Source: Leptofilum sp965223285 (GTDB lineage: Bacteria; Chloroflexota; Anaerolineae; Promineifilales; Promineifilaceae). Taken from it: a DNA stretch of 64,000 bases. Where the stretch lies: assembly GCF_965223285.1 (NCBI RefSeq), contig NZ_OZ244997.1:2852001-2916000 (forward strand), read 5' to 3'. The notes under the pieces are model-generated. The model worked only from the letters and a program-made list of their open reading frames with translations, was not told the origin of the DNA and did not search any database. The position numbers were made by a program, and so were the translations under genes. Position 1 is the first letter of the stretch. Each line of letters begins with the position of its first letter. Shown here one piece after another: positions 52,902 through 61,649 of this stretch.

Positions 52902-54332
52902 TCACGACTTAACGGCTTGTTCGTAAGCATAGGCGGCATTCAAAATCGTGGCCTCTTGCAAAGCATTGCCAATTAATTGCAAGCCAATAGGTAGACCTTT
53001 TTTATCAAAGCCGCAGGGAACAGATAGGCCGCAGCTTGCGCTAAGGTTGACTGGTAGGGTGAAGATATCTTGTAAATACATACTCAGCGGATCGTCTACA
53101 TTTTCACCAATTTTGAAGGCGGTGGTGGGTGTGGTGGGCGTGGCAATGACGTCTACCTGCTCAAAGACGTTGAGGAAATCTTGCTTGATGAGGGTGCGGA
53201 CTTTGAGGGCACGGCCGTAATATTCATCATAGTAGCCTGCACTCAGGGCGTACGTTCCCAGCATGACGCGCCGCTTCACTTCCGGGCCAAATAGGGCGCG
53301 GGTTTTCTTCACGCTGTCAATCATGTCGCTGCCCGTCACGCGCGGGCCAAAGCGGATGCCGTCGTAGCGGGCCAGGTTGGCGCTGGCCTCGGCTGGGGCG
53401 ATGAGGTAGTAGACGGGCAGGGCGTAGCTGGTATGCGGTAGGCTGATTTCCACAATTTCTGCACCGAGTTCCTCTAATTTGGCGATGGCGGTGCGTACGG
53501 CCGTTTCCACTTCCACATCAATCCCTTCAATAAAATATTCCTTGGGCACGCCCACACGCAATCCTTTAATGTCGCCAGTCAATGACGCTTCAAAATCCGG
53601 CACTGGCACGTCTAGCGAGGTGCTGTCGTTGGGGTCGTGCCCGGCAATTGCCTGGAAGAGCGCAGTGGTATCGGCCACAGTGCGGCCAAATGTGCCCACC
53701 TGGTCCAGCGTGGAGGCAAAGGCAATAACGCCCCAACGGGAGATACGGCCGTAGGTCGGTCTTAACCCCACCAATCCGCAAAATGAGGCTGGCTGACGCA
53801 CGCTGCCGCCCGTATCCGTGCCCAGCGCGGCATATGCCAAGCCCGCCGCTACCGCCGCCGCACTGCCGCCGCTGCTCCCCCCCGGCACCCGCTCGGTGTC
53901 CCACGGGTTGTGGGTGGTGACGTAAGCAGAGTTTTCGGTGGATGAGCCCATGGCAAACTCATCGGTGTTGGTTTTGCCAAGGATGACTGCCCCGGCTGCT
54001 TTAAGCTGCTGCACCACAAAGGCATCGTAGGGCGGCACAAATCCTTCCAGAATTTTGCTACCCGCCGTGGTGGGCACGCCGTGGGTGCAAATAATGTCTT
54101 TGACGGCCACCGGTACGCCCAACAGCGGGGTTCTCTCACCATTGGCTAGCCGCTCGTCCGCAGCTTTCGCCTGTTCTAGGGCCATCTCATCGGTGAGGGT
54201 AAGGTAGCTTTGCAGGTTGTTATCGGCCGCCACAATGCGATCCAGCATGGCCTCGGTAGCCGCCACGCTGCTGGTTTCTCCCTGGCGTAAAGCGGTGCGA
54301 AGCTCCGTCAAAGTTAACTCTGTCAATTTCAT
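52902..54332 (-). CDS. gatA: Asp-tRNA(Asn)/Glu-tRNA(Gln) amidotransferase subunit A
   Basis: A 476-residue amidase-signature protein, full length. The Ser-cisSer-Lys triad is intact: K78 in PVAVKDI, cis-S153 in PGGSSGGSAAAVAAG and S177 in TDTGGSVRQPASFCG. GatA-specific strings include NTDEFAMGSSTENSAY, NPWDTERVPGGSSGG, LRPTYGRISRWG, KEYFIEGID and IKQDFLNVFEQVDVI. It hydrolyses glutamine to supply ammonia to GatB. gatC lies upstream, separated by the DUF218 gene, and gatB some 5 kb downstream, so the complex is encoded in a split order C-A-B. Confidence 0.97.
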   Translation of the reverse strand: MKLTELTLTELRTALRQGETSSVAATEAMLDRIVAADNNLQSYLTLTDEMALEQAKAADERLANGERTPLLGVPVAVKDIICTHGVPTTAGSKILEGFVPPYDAFVVQQLKAAGAVILGKTNTDEFAMGSSTENSAYVTTHNPWDTERVPGGSSGGSAAAVAAGLAYAALGTDTGGSVRQPASFCGLVGLRPTYGRISRWGVIAFASTLDQVGTFGRTVADTTALFQAIAGHDPNDSTSLDVPVPDFEASLTGDIKGLRVGVPKEYFIEGIDVEVETAVRTAIAKLEELGAEIVEISLPHTSYALPVYYLIAPAEASANLARYDGIRFGPRVTGSDMIDSVKKTRALFGPEVKRRVMLGTYALSAGYYDEYYGRALKVRTLIKQDFLNVFEQVDVIATPTTPTTAFKIGENVDDPLSMYLQDIFTLPVNLSASCGLSVPCGFDKKGLPIGLQLIGNALQEATILNAAYAYEQAVKS

Positions 54333-54344
54333 ATTGTCTCAAAC

Positions 54345-54440
54345 CGTAGATTGTTCAGATTTTTTTGCCACGAATTTCGCGAATTTACGTGAAATTGTCT
54401 ATAAATTCGTGGAAATTCGCGTCATTTGCGGCCAATTATT
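54345..54440. repeat. AT-rich intergenic inverted repeat (CACGAATTTCGCGAATTT type)
   Basis: CACGAATTTCGCGAATTTAC and ATTCGTGGAAATTCGCGTCA form an imperfect inverted repeat in the 133-base gap between the DUF218 gene and gatA. It starts with CCGTAGATTGTTCAGATTTT, related to the CGCAGATTTCACAGATTTTT of the 7098 repeat. No gene is visible here. Confidence 0.5.
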
Positions 54441-54465
54441 TGGATAACCGCGTAAGTCCTCATAT

Positions 54466-55098
54466 TCATTCAATGGGAATAGGATCGCCCAGAACTGGAG
54501 CTGGCTGCTTTTGAATCACATCCCAGAGGGCAACGGCCGTTGCCACTGTTTCTCGCGCCTCATACCAGCCAGCATCGCGGTAAAGCTGCGGGTCAGATGC
54601 AACACCTACCACCTCAACGCCTAACTGCTGGCAGGTAAACAAGGCGCGGGGCAAATGGAATCGCTGCGTTACTAAAATGGCAGATTCCAATTGAAAAATC
54701 TCGCGCGCCCGGTAGCAAGTATCATACGTTCGTCGCCCGGCAAAATCTGGCTGAATATCTTCTGCCGCAACACCTTGCTCAATGGCGTACGCCATCATGG
54801 CAGTTGGCTCGTCGTAATCTTCAAAGCGATTATCGCCGCTAACGATGATTTTTTGCACGGTACCTGCCTGGTAAAGCTGCACGGCCGTATCCATCCGGTC
54901 GCGCAAAATGGGGCTGAGACGGCCGTTGCCATAAATCGCCGCTCCAAACACAATGGCTACTTTGTCGGCTGGGACATCTTCAACAGTATAAATGGAACGG
55001 CCGTAAACCCATTGCACACCCTTTCGCCAAACAAACGGTAAAAGCACCAGAGCCAAGCCCAACAAAAAACCATACAGCAGCAGCTTACGCTTTCGCAA
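54466..55098 (-). CDS. DUF218 / SanA-YdcF family membrane-anchored protein
   Basis: A 210-residue protein with one N-terminal membrane anchor (about 7-24) and a DUF218 domain: VAIVFGAAIYGNGRLSPIL (48-66), RMDTAVQLYQAGTVQKIIVS, the acidic DYDEPTAMMAYAIEQGV, RRTYDTCYRAREIF and ILVTQRFHLPRALF. E. coli SanA affects envelope permeability to vancomycin and related proteins are linked to cell-wall stress; the biochemical reaction is unclear. The reading frame starts with TTG at 55098 and has no upstream ATG, with AGGAC before it. It lies 11 bases after gatC and may be co-transcribed. Confidence 0.85.
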   Translation of the reverse strand: MRKRKLLLYGFLLGLALVLLPFVWRKGVQWVYGRSIYTVEDVPADKVAIVFGAAIYGNGRLSPILRDRMDTAVQLYQAGTVQKIIVSGDNRFEDYDEPTAMMAYAIEQGVAAEDIQPDFAGRRTYDTCYRAREIFQLESAILVTQRFHLPRALFTCQQLGVEVVGVASDPQLYRDAGWYEARETVATAVALWDVIQKQPAPVLGDPIPIE

Positions 55099-55109
55099 CC
55101 AGGCCCGTC

Positions 55110-55412
55110 CTAGCTGCCCGACGAATCGTCCAGCACTGCCTGCACAACAAATTGGTTCTCTTTTTGGTGCGGCGCATTGTGCAAAAGATCTTCCATCGGC
55201 AGCGATGGTTCAGCCAGATCAGAGCGCATAATATTTTGCTGAGCAATGGCGTGGGACGTGGGGCGGATGTCTGTCAGCTCCAGCTCGTTCAGCCGCTCGG
55301 CATAATCTAAAATGGCGGAAAGCTGCGCCAAATATTGCTTTTTCTCGGCCTCGGTCAGCTCTAAACGGGCTAGATGGGCAATTTTTTCTACATCAGCGAG
55401 GGTTAGGGACAT
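55110..55412 (-). CDS. gatC: Asp-tRNA(Asn)/Glu-tRNA(Gln) amidotransferase subunit C
   Basis: A 100-residue GatC, the small subunit that wraps between GatA and GatB and stabilises them. Typical strings are VEKIAHLARLELTEAEKKQY (8-27), LSAILDYAERLNEL, the T-x-H segment IRPTSHA, LRED-like MRSDLAEPSL, LLHNAPHQKENQFVV with the conserved NAP motif, and the final residues. AAAGGAATTCCC precedes ATG 55412. It follows def by 20 bases and is followed by the DUF218 gene and gatA. Confidence 0.95.
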   Translation of the reverse strand: MSLTLADVEKIAHLARLELTEAEKKQYLAQLSAILDYAERLNELELTDIRPTSHAIAQQNIMRSDLAEPSLPMEDLLHNAPHQKENQFVVQAVLDDSSGS

Positions 55413-55432
55413 GGGAATTCCTTTTTTAGTCT

Positions 55433-56026
55433 CTAATCTCTATTTTCGGTAACGGCCGTTTCTTCTACACCTTCTTCTGCTTCTTCCGCTTCCAATTCAG
55501 CTTGCCGCATCTGGAAATATTCTTCGTCTGTCCAGAAGTTTTCGCGGTCAGTGAGCTTGTCAATGTAAAGGACGCCGTTGAGATGATCAATTTCGTGCTG
55601 GAAAATGCGAGCCGTCCAGCCCTTTAGGCGTAGCTTGAGCGGCTTGCCCCGTCGGTCTTGCGCGCGAACCCGCACGGCAAACGGCCGTTCCACTTCACCC
55701 AAGTAACCCGGAATCGACAAACAACCTTCAACGCCGTCTGTCACATCACGGGATTCCCACACAATGCGCGGATTCACAATCACAAATAGCTCACGCGAGT
55801 CGGGTATATCTTCGCCTTCATCATCCGTTTTGGGCAAGGTTTCGATGACGGCCAACTGGAGCGATTGCCCAATTTGGGGCGCAGCCAGCCCTACCCCATT
55901 GGCGGCACGCATCGTTTCAATCATGTTGTCGATGAGCGTTTGCAGGTCGTCGTCGAACTTGGTGACGGGACGCGCCTTTTTGCGTAACACCTCATCGGGT
56001 AAGGTAACAATCTGTAATTCGGTCAT
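55433..56026 (-). CDS. def: Peptide deformylase
   Basis: A 197-residue deformylase that removes the formyl group from nascent N-terminal Met. All three family motifs are intact: motif 1 GVGLAAPQIG (44-53), motif 2 EGCLSIPG (100-107) with metal ligand C102, and motif 3 QHEIDHL (143-149) with metal ligands H144 and H148 and catalytic E145. A 30-residue Glu-rich C-terminal tail (EAEEAEEGVEE) extends past the normal end. First gene of the def-gatC-DUF218-gatA series. Confidence 0.96.
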   Translation of the reverse strand: MTELQIVTLPDEVLRKKARPVTKFDDDLQTLIDNMIETMRAANGVGLAAPQIGQSLQLAVIETLPKTDDEGEDIPDSRELFVIVNPRIVWESRDVTDGVEGCLSIPGYLGEVERPFAVRVRAQDRRGKPLKLRLKGWTARIFQHEIDHLNGVLYIDKLTDRENFWTDEEYFQMRQAELEAEEAEEGVEETAVTENRD

Positions 56027-56123
56027 GGGGCTTAATTATCTGCGGAATGGGGTCATGGGCAAGTGTGGAACTCGCTCATCCTGCCCTACCGAGCGCAAAC
56101 TCGCAAACTGTGGGGCTGGTTAT

Positions 56124-56129
56124 TATAAT
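56124..56129 (+). promoter_or_regulatory. Consensus -10 box very close to the GT4 start (possible leaderless mRNA)
   Basis: TATAAT ends only seven bases before ATG 56137, so a transcript from it would begin at or next to the start codon. No Shine-Dalgarno is present before that ATG. No good -35 was seen at 16-18 bases upstream, so the call is tentative. Confidence 0.4.
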
Positions 56130-56136
56130 CCTGCAC

Positions 56137-57270
56137 ATGACACGCTTTTGTTTAATTGGGCCAACCTACCCATACCGAGGGGGCATTGCCCATTACACCA
56201 CGCTGCTAGCACAGCACATGCGGGAAGCGCATGAAGTAATGCTGCTTTCATTTTCGCGGCAGTACCCAGCCTGGCTGTTCCCTGGCAAAAGTGATAAGGA
56301 TCCAAGTGAACGGCCGTTGCAAACCGAAGCCCATTACGTACTCGATCCGCTCAATCCGTTCACTTGGCGGCACACCCTACGCCAAATCCGCGATTGGCAG
56401 CCAGATGTCGTCATCATCCCCTGGTGGCATCCTTATTTTGCCCCAGTCTGGACAACGCTAGGGCGCGGCATTCATCGACTAGCCCCTCGTCCCAAACTCA
56501 TTTTTATCTGCCATAATGTACGGCCGCATGAGCAAAGCCGCCTCGGCAAATGGTTGCTCCCCCACACTCTCAAAACCGTGCTTGGCCGCGCCGATGGCTT
56601 CATCGTCCACTCACGCGCGGATAAACATATCTTGCTGGATATACTGCCCCAAGCGCGTGTGTCCGTCTCGCCACTCCCTACCTATGCGGCACTTGGCGGT
56701 GAACCTGCTACCGAAATTCCCGTTGAACTGCCAACAGATCGGCCATTGCTGCTTTTTTGCGGTTTGGTACGGCCGTACAAAGGGCTGGATGTCCTGCTAG
56801 AGGCTATGGCTTTATTAAAACGTCCCGTTCACTTACTCATTGCTGGGGAGTTTTGGCAAGGTGGACAAGCCAGTTACCAAGTCCAAATTGAGCAACTTGA
56901 GCTTACCAACTGCGTGACTATTATTAATGAATATTTGCCGGACGAACTGCTGGCGGCCTGCATCGATCGAGCGAATGTAGTGGTGCTACCTTACCGCAGT
57001 GCTACGCAAAGTGCCGTCGTGCAAATGGCCTTTGGTCGGGGCAAGCCAGTCATCACCACCAACGTGGGCGGTCTGGCAGAAGCGGTTGAGGACGGCCGTA
57101 CCGGCCTCGTCGTTCCCCCCGAAGACCCGCCAGCCCTGGCAGCAGCCATCGAGCGTTATTTTGCGGAGGGGTTGGAAGATTTGTTTAGCGAAAATATGTT
57201 GGGGGGAAACGGCCGTTTTGGTTGGAATACATTATTGCAAAACATTCAGTCGCTGTCAGCAAATAATTAG
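56137..57270 (+). CDS. GT4-family glycosyltransferase
   Basis: A 377-residue GT-B enzyme. The N-terminal LIGPTYPYRGGIAHYTTLLA (6-25) is the acceptor-domain glycine loop; the C-terminal domain has LLLFCGLVRPYKGLDVLLEA, the hydrophobic HLLIAGEFW, and the retaining GT4 donor-site segment MAFGRGKPVITTNVGGLAEA followed by DGRTGLVVP. In the usual E-x7-E motif the first Glu seems replaced (RSATQSAVVQMAF), so chemistry may differ. Start at MTRFCLIGP is the natural N-terminus; a frame extension to 56047 lacks support. Likely surface-glycan synthesis. It converges with, and overlaps by four bases, the sulfotransferase gene. Confidence 0.88.
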   Translation: MTRFCLIGPTYPYRGGIAHYTTLLAQHMREAHEVMLLSFSRQYPAWLFPGKSDKDPSERPLQTEAHYVLDPLNPFTWRHTLRQIRDWQPDVVIIPWWHPYFAPVWTTLGRGIHRLAPRPKLIFICHNVRPHEQSRLGKWLLPHTLKTVLGRADGFIVHSRADKHILLDILPQARVSVSPLPTYAALGGEPATEIPVELPTDRPLLLFCGLVRPYKGLDVLLEAMALLKRPVHLLIAGEFWQGGQASYQVQIEQLELTNCVTIINEYLPDELLAACIDRANVVVLPYRSATQSAVVQMAFGRGKPVITTNVGGLAEAVEDGRTGLVVPPEDPPALAAAIERYFAEGLEDLFSENMLGGNGRFGWNTLLQNIQSLSANN

Positions 57271-58049
57271 GAGGAGGAAAAAAATTGATCTACGAGGGGT
57301 TGGCAATGATAATTTATTCTCTCAGCTAAGAATTCAGAGTCGATTTGCTCCAAAATATTGAATTTTTTGACAGCACGATACGTATGAGAAGCCTCTACAC
57401 GCAATGATTCCTCATCAATATCTACAAAATCAGCAATTTCATCTAGCTTGTCTGATATTTGATCTGTGCGCAGGATCAATAATCTTTCCTTTGGAACCAA
57501 TTTCAAAACATCTCTGTTATGCTTTGCCCAATAAGATAAATAACTATCAATAGGGTAAAGTTGATATTCGTTTAAAGGCATGTCTTCTACAGAAAACGTA
57601 TATGCTGGATTCTTAAAACGATAGTCCCGGAACTGCTGCCAATTAGATGACACCTCTTTGCGCCCTAATTGATGATTGATGTACGATTTCAACCACGCAT
57701 AAGGTTCCCTTATTGTCAAAATGAATTTAGCTTCTGGGAAATGCGCAACTAGCGTCTCCAAAAAGAAGTAGTTAAGTTGTGAAGAATTCACCTCAAGATT
57801 TAGCAAACGCTCCTTGTTTTTTAAGAACCGCATCAGCTTAGCGTTATCTGCTTTGCCGGAGGCAAGATCCAATATCATTTCAATTGCTTGTTCACTATAC
57901 GGTTCGTGCTTACTTTTAAACAAAGGCGAAAAAACAGATGCTATTGAATGCGTACCAGATTTTGCTGTTCCAATACAATATAGTTGAAAACGACGAGGTA
58001 AAACTTGGCGTATTATAGGGATAGTATAAGGAGAAAATTTCCAAGACAT
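57267..58049 (-). CDS. Sulfotransferase family protein
   Basis: A 260-residue protein with the PAPS-dependent sulfotransferase pattern: a P-loop-like 5'-phosphosulfate loop YCIGTAKSGTHSIASVF (24-40), KFILTIREPYAWLKSYINHQ for the 3'-phosphate-binding strand and helix (about 108-127), and LLILRTDQISDKLDEIADFV near the end. It would transfer sulfate to a glycan, lipid or protein acceptor; the acceptor is unknown, but glycosyltransferase and surface-protein neighbours suggest envelope glycans. The gene is clearly AT-rich and has no ACGGCCGT copies, consistent with horizontal transfer. No Shine-Dalgarno is visible before ATG 58049. Confidence 0.83.
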   Translation of the reverse strand: MSWKFSPYTIPIIRQVLPRRFQLYCIGTAKSGTHSIASVFSPLFKSKHEPYSEQAIEMILDLASGKADNAKLMRFLKNKERLLNLEVNSSQLNYFFLETLVAHFPEAKFILTIREPYAWLKSYINHQLGRKEVSSNWQQFRDYRFKNPAYTFSVEDMPLNEYQLYPIDSYLSYWAKHNRDVLKLVPKERLLILRTDQISDKLDEIADFVDIDEESLRVEASHTYRAVKKFNILEQIDSEFLAERINYHCQPLVDQFFSSS

Positions 58050-58103
58050 CTTAACAAAAATTTATAGTTGGGGCTGTATGGTAGTTGCCGAATAGGAATA
58101 TAA

Positions 58104-58140
58104 AAAGGCTTTAGAATAAAAATTCTATTCTAAAGCCTTT
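58104..58140 (-). terminator. Strong terminator of the secreted surface-protein gene
   Basis: AAAGGCTTTAGAATA (58104-58118) pairs perfectly with TATTCTAAAGCCTTT (58126-58140), a 15-base stem with a 7-base loop, followed on the minus strand by TTTTTA. It lies 35 bases after the surface-protein stop and suggests an abundantly transcribed gene. Confidence 0.88.
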
Positions 58141-58175
58141 CTTTATCGTTAATCTAGGTTAGCTTAGTACCCTAA

Positions 58176-59618
58176 TTAGTTGCCTACAGGGATACCATTA
58201 TAATCTTCAGCCGCGGTGCCCGTTGATGTCACAGTTAAAATACGAACTGTAGCAACCAACTCACTTCCTGGAGGGCCTTCAACAAGAATACTACCGCCAA
58301 AGCCACCTACATACCCAAACTCATCTAGCTCATCTTGGGTGTGCCCGGATGCTAAGACCAAGGCACTGTCTGATGCATTCGTGTTTACTTTTACACCGTT
58401 CGCAATTGCTCCAAACGTATGTGTTGCAACGACTTCACCATCTTTATTCAAGTAACTAGCTACCAGTTCTCCAGATGCCAGGTTTGAGCCAACATTTTGG
58501 ATAGCAATGTAAGCGCGTTGACGGCCACCCACTGCCCATTGAGACTGTGTAAAGCGAACATATGGCATTGCCAGAGTGGAAGCACCTTCGCCTGCACCTA
58601 GGAATGCAGCAGAACGGCCCCCGCCAAACACTTTTGCAACACCAATAATCTCAACACTGTTATTACTAACGATAGTTGAAGAACCAAGGTAACCAGCTGA
58701 AGTTACATCACAAGTAATAAAACTATTTTTCGCGCCTGGCTGAATAGTAGCTGTGTCAGTTGCGCCATTGCTGTAGGTAACCGTCACATTAGCAGCTGTA
58801 CTATCAGAGGTGTTTTGAATAGCATAAGCAGTTGAGGCTCCACCGCTGCCAAACTGACAGAGGGCACTTGGCATATACAGTGTCGTGCTGCCGCTAGCTA
58901 CACCTTCAAAACTCGATGCGAGGCCGCTATTTACTTTTAATTCCAATACAGTTCCTACGATATTTGCTGGCGTAGATGTTCCTGCTTCTACGGCCGTAAC
59001 GGTTGCTGAACCATTAAATGAAGAAGCTGTGACTGCGGATAATTGGCCCATATCAAATGTCTTTGAGGCACCAACTGGTAAATTATCGTGCGTAATGGTT
59101 ATCGGTGTCGCACTTGGATTATCCGCATTGAAAATCTCGACAGTGATATCAACAGCAGTACTGTGCGCATTCTGAATAGAGAATCTTGATGTGGTATTAT
59201 TTTGGTTTTTCAAAACAGTTGCAAGGAGCACCTTGTCACTACCGCCAGAGAAACCATTGGAAAGTGGCCGAACTTTCACATCGCTATCTGACGAAATTTG
59301 AACCATTGTGGCAACCACAGGCTGGTCGGAGGACATTACTACTGATCCATTAAAACCAGAAGATATTTGACTCAGCCCACCTACATATAGGGAAGCTCCT
59401 GCCCCTTGAGGAAGGGTTGCGTTAATTGGAATAGCTGTCCCATCATTTTCTGGATAGAAACTAAATACAATAGTGGCATCCCCTGAACCGACATTTTGAT
59501 ATGTGATAGACGTGGTAAAGGCGGCATTATACGCGCTACCGGCAAATACCGAACCTGTCACAGTCAATACCAACAAGAGAATAAAAAATCCCATGCCGAC
59601 AAACTTTATACGTTTCAT
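58176..59618 (-). CDS. Secreted protein of four repeated beta-rich domains
   Basis: About 480 residues with a signal peptide (MKRIKFVGMGFFILLLVLTV, cleavage near VFAGS). The mature part is Ser/Thr/Gly/Ala-rich with four related segments (about 30-110, 140-225, 262-335 and 365-475). Each begins with a Y-Q-N or IQN core (ITYQNVGSGDA, FSIQNAHSTAV, YAIQNTSDSTA, IAIQNVGSNLA), continues with alternating beta-strand-like sequence, then a GF-x-GS or GYLGSS turn and V-(V/I)-(A/G)-(T/V). I do not know a named family; it looks like a surface-exposed Ig-like array. Two linker segments share the pattern TTLYMPSAL / STLAMPYVR. GGAG lies 9 bases before ATG 59618. A strong terminator follows. Confidence 0.82.
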   Translation of the reverse strand: MKRIKFVGMGFFILLLVLTVTGSVFAGSAYNAAFTTSITYQNVGSGDATIVFSFYPENDGTAIPINATLPQGAGASLYVGGLSQISSGFNGSVVMSSDQPVVATMVQISSDSDVKVRPLSNGFSGGSDKVLLATVLKNQNNTTSRFSIQNAHSTAVDITVEIFNADNPSATPITITHDNLPVGASKTFDMGQLSAVTASSFNGSATVTAVEAGTSTPANIVGTVLELKVNSGLASSFEGVASGSTTLYMPSALCQFGSGGASTAYAIQNTSDSTAANVTVTYSNGATDTATIQPGAKNSFITCDVTSAGYLGSSTIVSNNSVEIIGVAKVFGGGRSAAFLGAGEGASTLAMPYVRFTQSQWAVGGRQRAYIAIQNVGSNLASGELVASYLNKDGEVVATHTFGAIANGVKVNTNASDSALVLASGHTQDELDEFGYVGGFGGSILVEGPPGSELVATVRILTVTSTGTAAEDYNGIPVGN

Positions 59619-59795
59619 ATTTTGCATCTCCATTTTGCTGAAATTATTTCTTGTACTATCATTGCCATACTATATTTAAAGTCGACAAAATCAATACCCC
59701 ATATGGGTTATTCAGGAGTAATGAATGTTAGCTGCTTAACAACAAGGAACTATTTCAGCCATTTTATAGCAGAGGCAAACTCAAGGGGAGTAATC

Positions 59796-60395
59796 ATGAA
59801 TCAACTTGTTAATACATTTTTATTAATTACAGTTCTCACTCTTTTGATAGGATGCTCAGACACGCAATCAACAACAGGACCTCAATTATTTGTAACCGCG
59901 CCGCCATTACAGGAATCTGAACAGACAATTGCCAGTGCTTATCCGGGGCCGTCATCAGCAAATGCTTATCCTGGACCAGATTCTGAAGCACAACCAAATC
60001 AAAATGAGTTTTCGCGCCTAGAAACAGGTTTTGAACCTGATGAGCCAGTACCTACCCCGAGCCTAGGTCTTACAACCGTTACCGGCTATGTTTTCTCCAA
60101 AGAGAGTCAAACGCCTGTGATTAATATACCTGTTGTATTGGCGCAAATTTATCGAAACGATCAAAATGACGGTTCGTTTGTTTATAACACAGCAACCAGC
60201 CCCTACGCTCTAACAGACGTGAACGGCCGTTTCATTTTCAGCAACGTGGATCCAGCAGAGTTCGTTATTGTTGTGGGCGATATCGAAGTGAATTATTATG
60301 AAATCATAACTGATTCAGGTGGCGGATTTCAGATTATCAATCTACCGATGGACGAGATATTAGATTTAGGAGTAATCGAGGTAGGCTTAGAGTAA
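59796..60395 (+). CDS. Lipoprotein with carboxypeptidase-regulatory-like domain
   Basis: A 199-residue lipoprotein. Signal peptide with lipobox LLIGC (Cys20), then a low-complexity linker with two AYPGP repeats and PVPTPS, and a C-terminal beta-sandwich (about 95-190): TTVTGYVFSKESQTPVINIP, ALTDVNGRFIFSNVDPAEFV, matching carboxypeptidase-regulatory/transthyretin-like domains (T-D-x-x-G-x-F-x-F core). GGGGAG six bases before ATG 59796 fixes the start; the frame extends further upstream, over the divergent secreted-protein gene. Probable extracellular structural or adhesive role, inferred only. Confidence 0.82.
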   Translation: MNQLVNTFLLITVLTLLIGCSDTQSTTGPQLFVTAPPLQESEQTIASAYPGPSSANAYPGPDSEAQPNQNEFSRLETGFEPDEPVPTPSLGLTTVTGYVFSKESQTPVINIPVVLAQIYRNDQNDGSFVYNTATSPYALTDVNGRFIFSNVDPAEFVIVVGDIEVNYYEIITDSGGGFQIINLPMDEILDLGVIEVGLE

Positions 60396-60476
60396 GTTTT
60401 CTATTGTTTGTTTTAACATCCTGTAATTGTTAAAAACAGGTTTGAAGCGCATAAAGCAAGAAACTTAACAACGTTT

Positions 60477-61649
60477 TCACTGCGCTAATCGCTGATAAAA
60501 TCTTATATGCGATTTGGCGATTCCATGTATTGAAAACCGTGTGCCAATAAATTCTTTTGCCTGCTCGCACACTATCATTTTTTTGTTTGGATCTATGGAT
60601 AGCACCTTGTTAATAACAGATGCTAATTCCTGTGGATTATTGGGAGGAACGAGCCAACCTGTTTCCTCATCCTGAATCAATTCAGTGTTTCCAGACACTT
60701 CGGTTCCAATGACCGGAACATTGGCACTCATTGCTTCTAAAATAACAGTTGGCAATCCTTCCCATAAAGATGAATTTATGAATAAGTCCATTATCGCGTA
60801 TATTTCTTCAATATCGTGCCGCGCTCCAAGAAAAATTACTTTGTCTGATATCTTCAACTGCGTAGCAAGGTCTTTTAGCTCTTGTTCTAATAATCCAGTG
60901 CCAACAATTAGAAAATAAATATTGTTAGATTTCTTCAGAATGATGCTGGCTGCCTGAAGAAGAATTGAATACCCTTTCTGCTTTGAAAGTCTTCCAACAG
61001 TGCCAACAACAATATCATCAGCAGATATGCCAAGCTCTCGGCGTTTTTTGACCTTATCAACATGGATGTTTTCAAACCTGCCGAAGTTCAGGGCATTGTA
61101 GCTTCTTACAGCTTTTTTGGCGGACCATTTTGCCAAATGTCTCTGATCCAAGTTGTCAACAACTTGCTGGGAAACTCCTAGCTCTAATTGGAAACTAAGA
61201 GGGTAAATAATATTGGTGAGCATGAGCTTGCGCAACGGCCGTTTTCCCCATTCGCGTTCATTATGAACTGTCCGAACTAATTTTTTTGCGGATAGCTTAC
61301 GTTTTAGCAGTAAGGCCAATACATCTCCAAACTGACAATGGCTATGGATAATATCGACTGGTTCTGTTAGCTTCTCAAGAGTCCCTTTATAAGCCTGAAT
61401 AAAACTTGACACAGGTGATTGTTCATTCCAGTTAGCTGCAAAAAATGCGTCGATTCCTAACTGCCTAAGAACTTCTACCCATTCATTTTCATGTGGAGTT
61501 TGATAAGCCCATATTCCACAAACGATGGGTAAAACTTCTTCACCTGCAATTGCCTGCGCCAATTCGATTCCAAATCGCTCAATACCTCCTAGAGGTCCTT
61601 CGATAGCAAACCCTGAAATTATTTCCAATACACGAATGGGCTTTTTCAT
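60477..61649 (-). CDS. GT4-family glycosyltransferase
   Basis: A 390-residue GT-B glycosyltransferase. The N-terminus PLGGIERFGIELAQAI (19-34) is the acceptor-domain loop; VGTVGRLSKQKGYSILLQAA marks the start of the donor domain, and LWEGLPTVILEAMSANVPVI contains the full GT4 E-x7-E motif (EGLPTVILE), with GWLVPPNN after it. Resembles capsule and exopolysaccharide mannosyl/glucosyltransferases. Its ATG overlaps the stop of the pyruvyltransferase gene by one base (TAATG), so the two are coupled. AT-rich, as is usual for surface-polysaccharide loci. Confidence 0.92.
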   Translation of the reverse strand: MKKPIRVLEIISGFAIEGPLGGIERFGIELAQAIAGEEVLPIVCGIWAYQTPHENEWVEVLRQLGIDAFFAANWNEQSPVSSFIQAYKGTLEKLTEPVDIIHSHCQFGDVLALLLKRKLSAKKLVRTVHNEREWGKRPLRKLMLTNIIYPLSFQLELGVSQQVVDNLDQRHLAKWSAKKAVRSYNALNFGRFENIHVDKVKKRRELGISADDIVVGTVGRLSKQKGYSILLQAASIILKKSNNIYFLIVGTGLLEQELKDLATQLKISDKVIFLGARHDIEEIYAIMDLFINSSLWEGLPTVILEAMSANVPVIGTEVSGNTELIQDEETGWLVPPNNPQELASVINKVLSIDPNKKMIVCEQAKEFIGTRFSIHGIAKSHIRFYQRLAQ

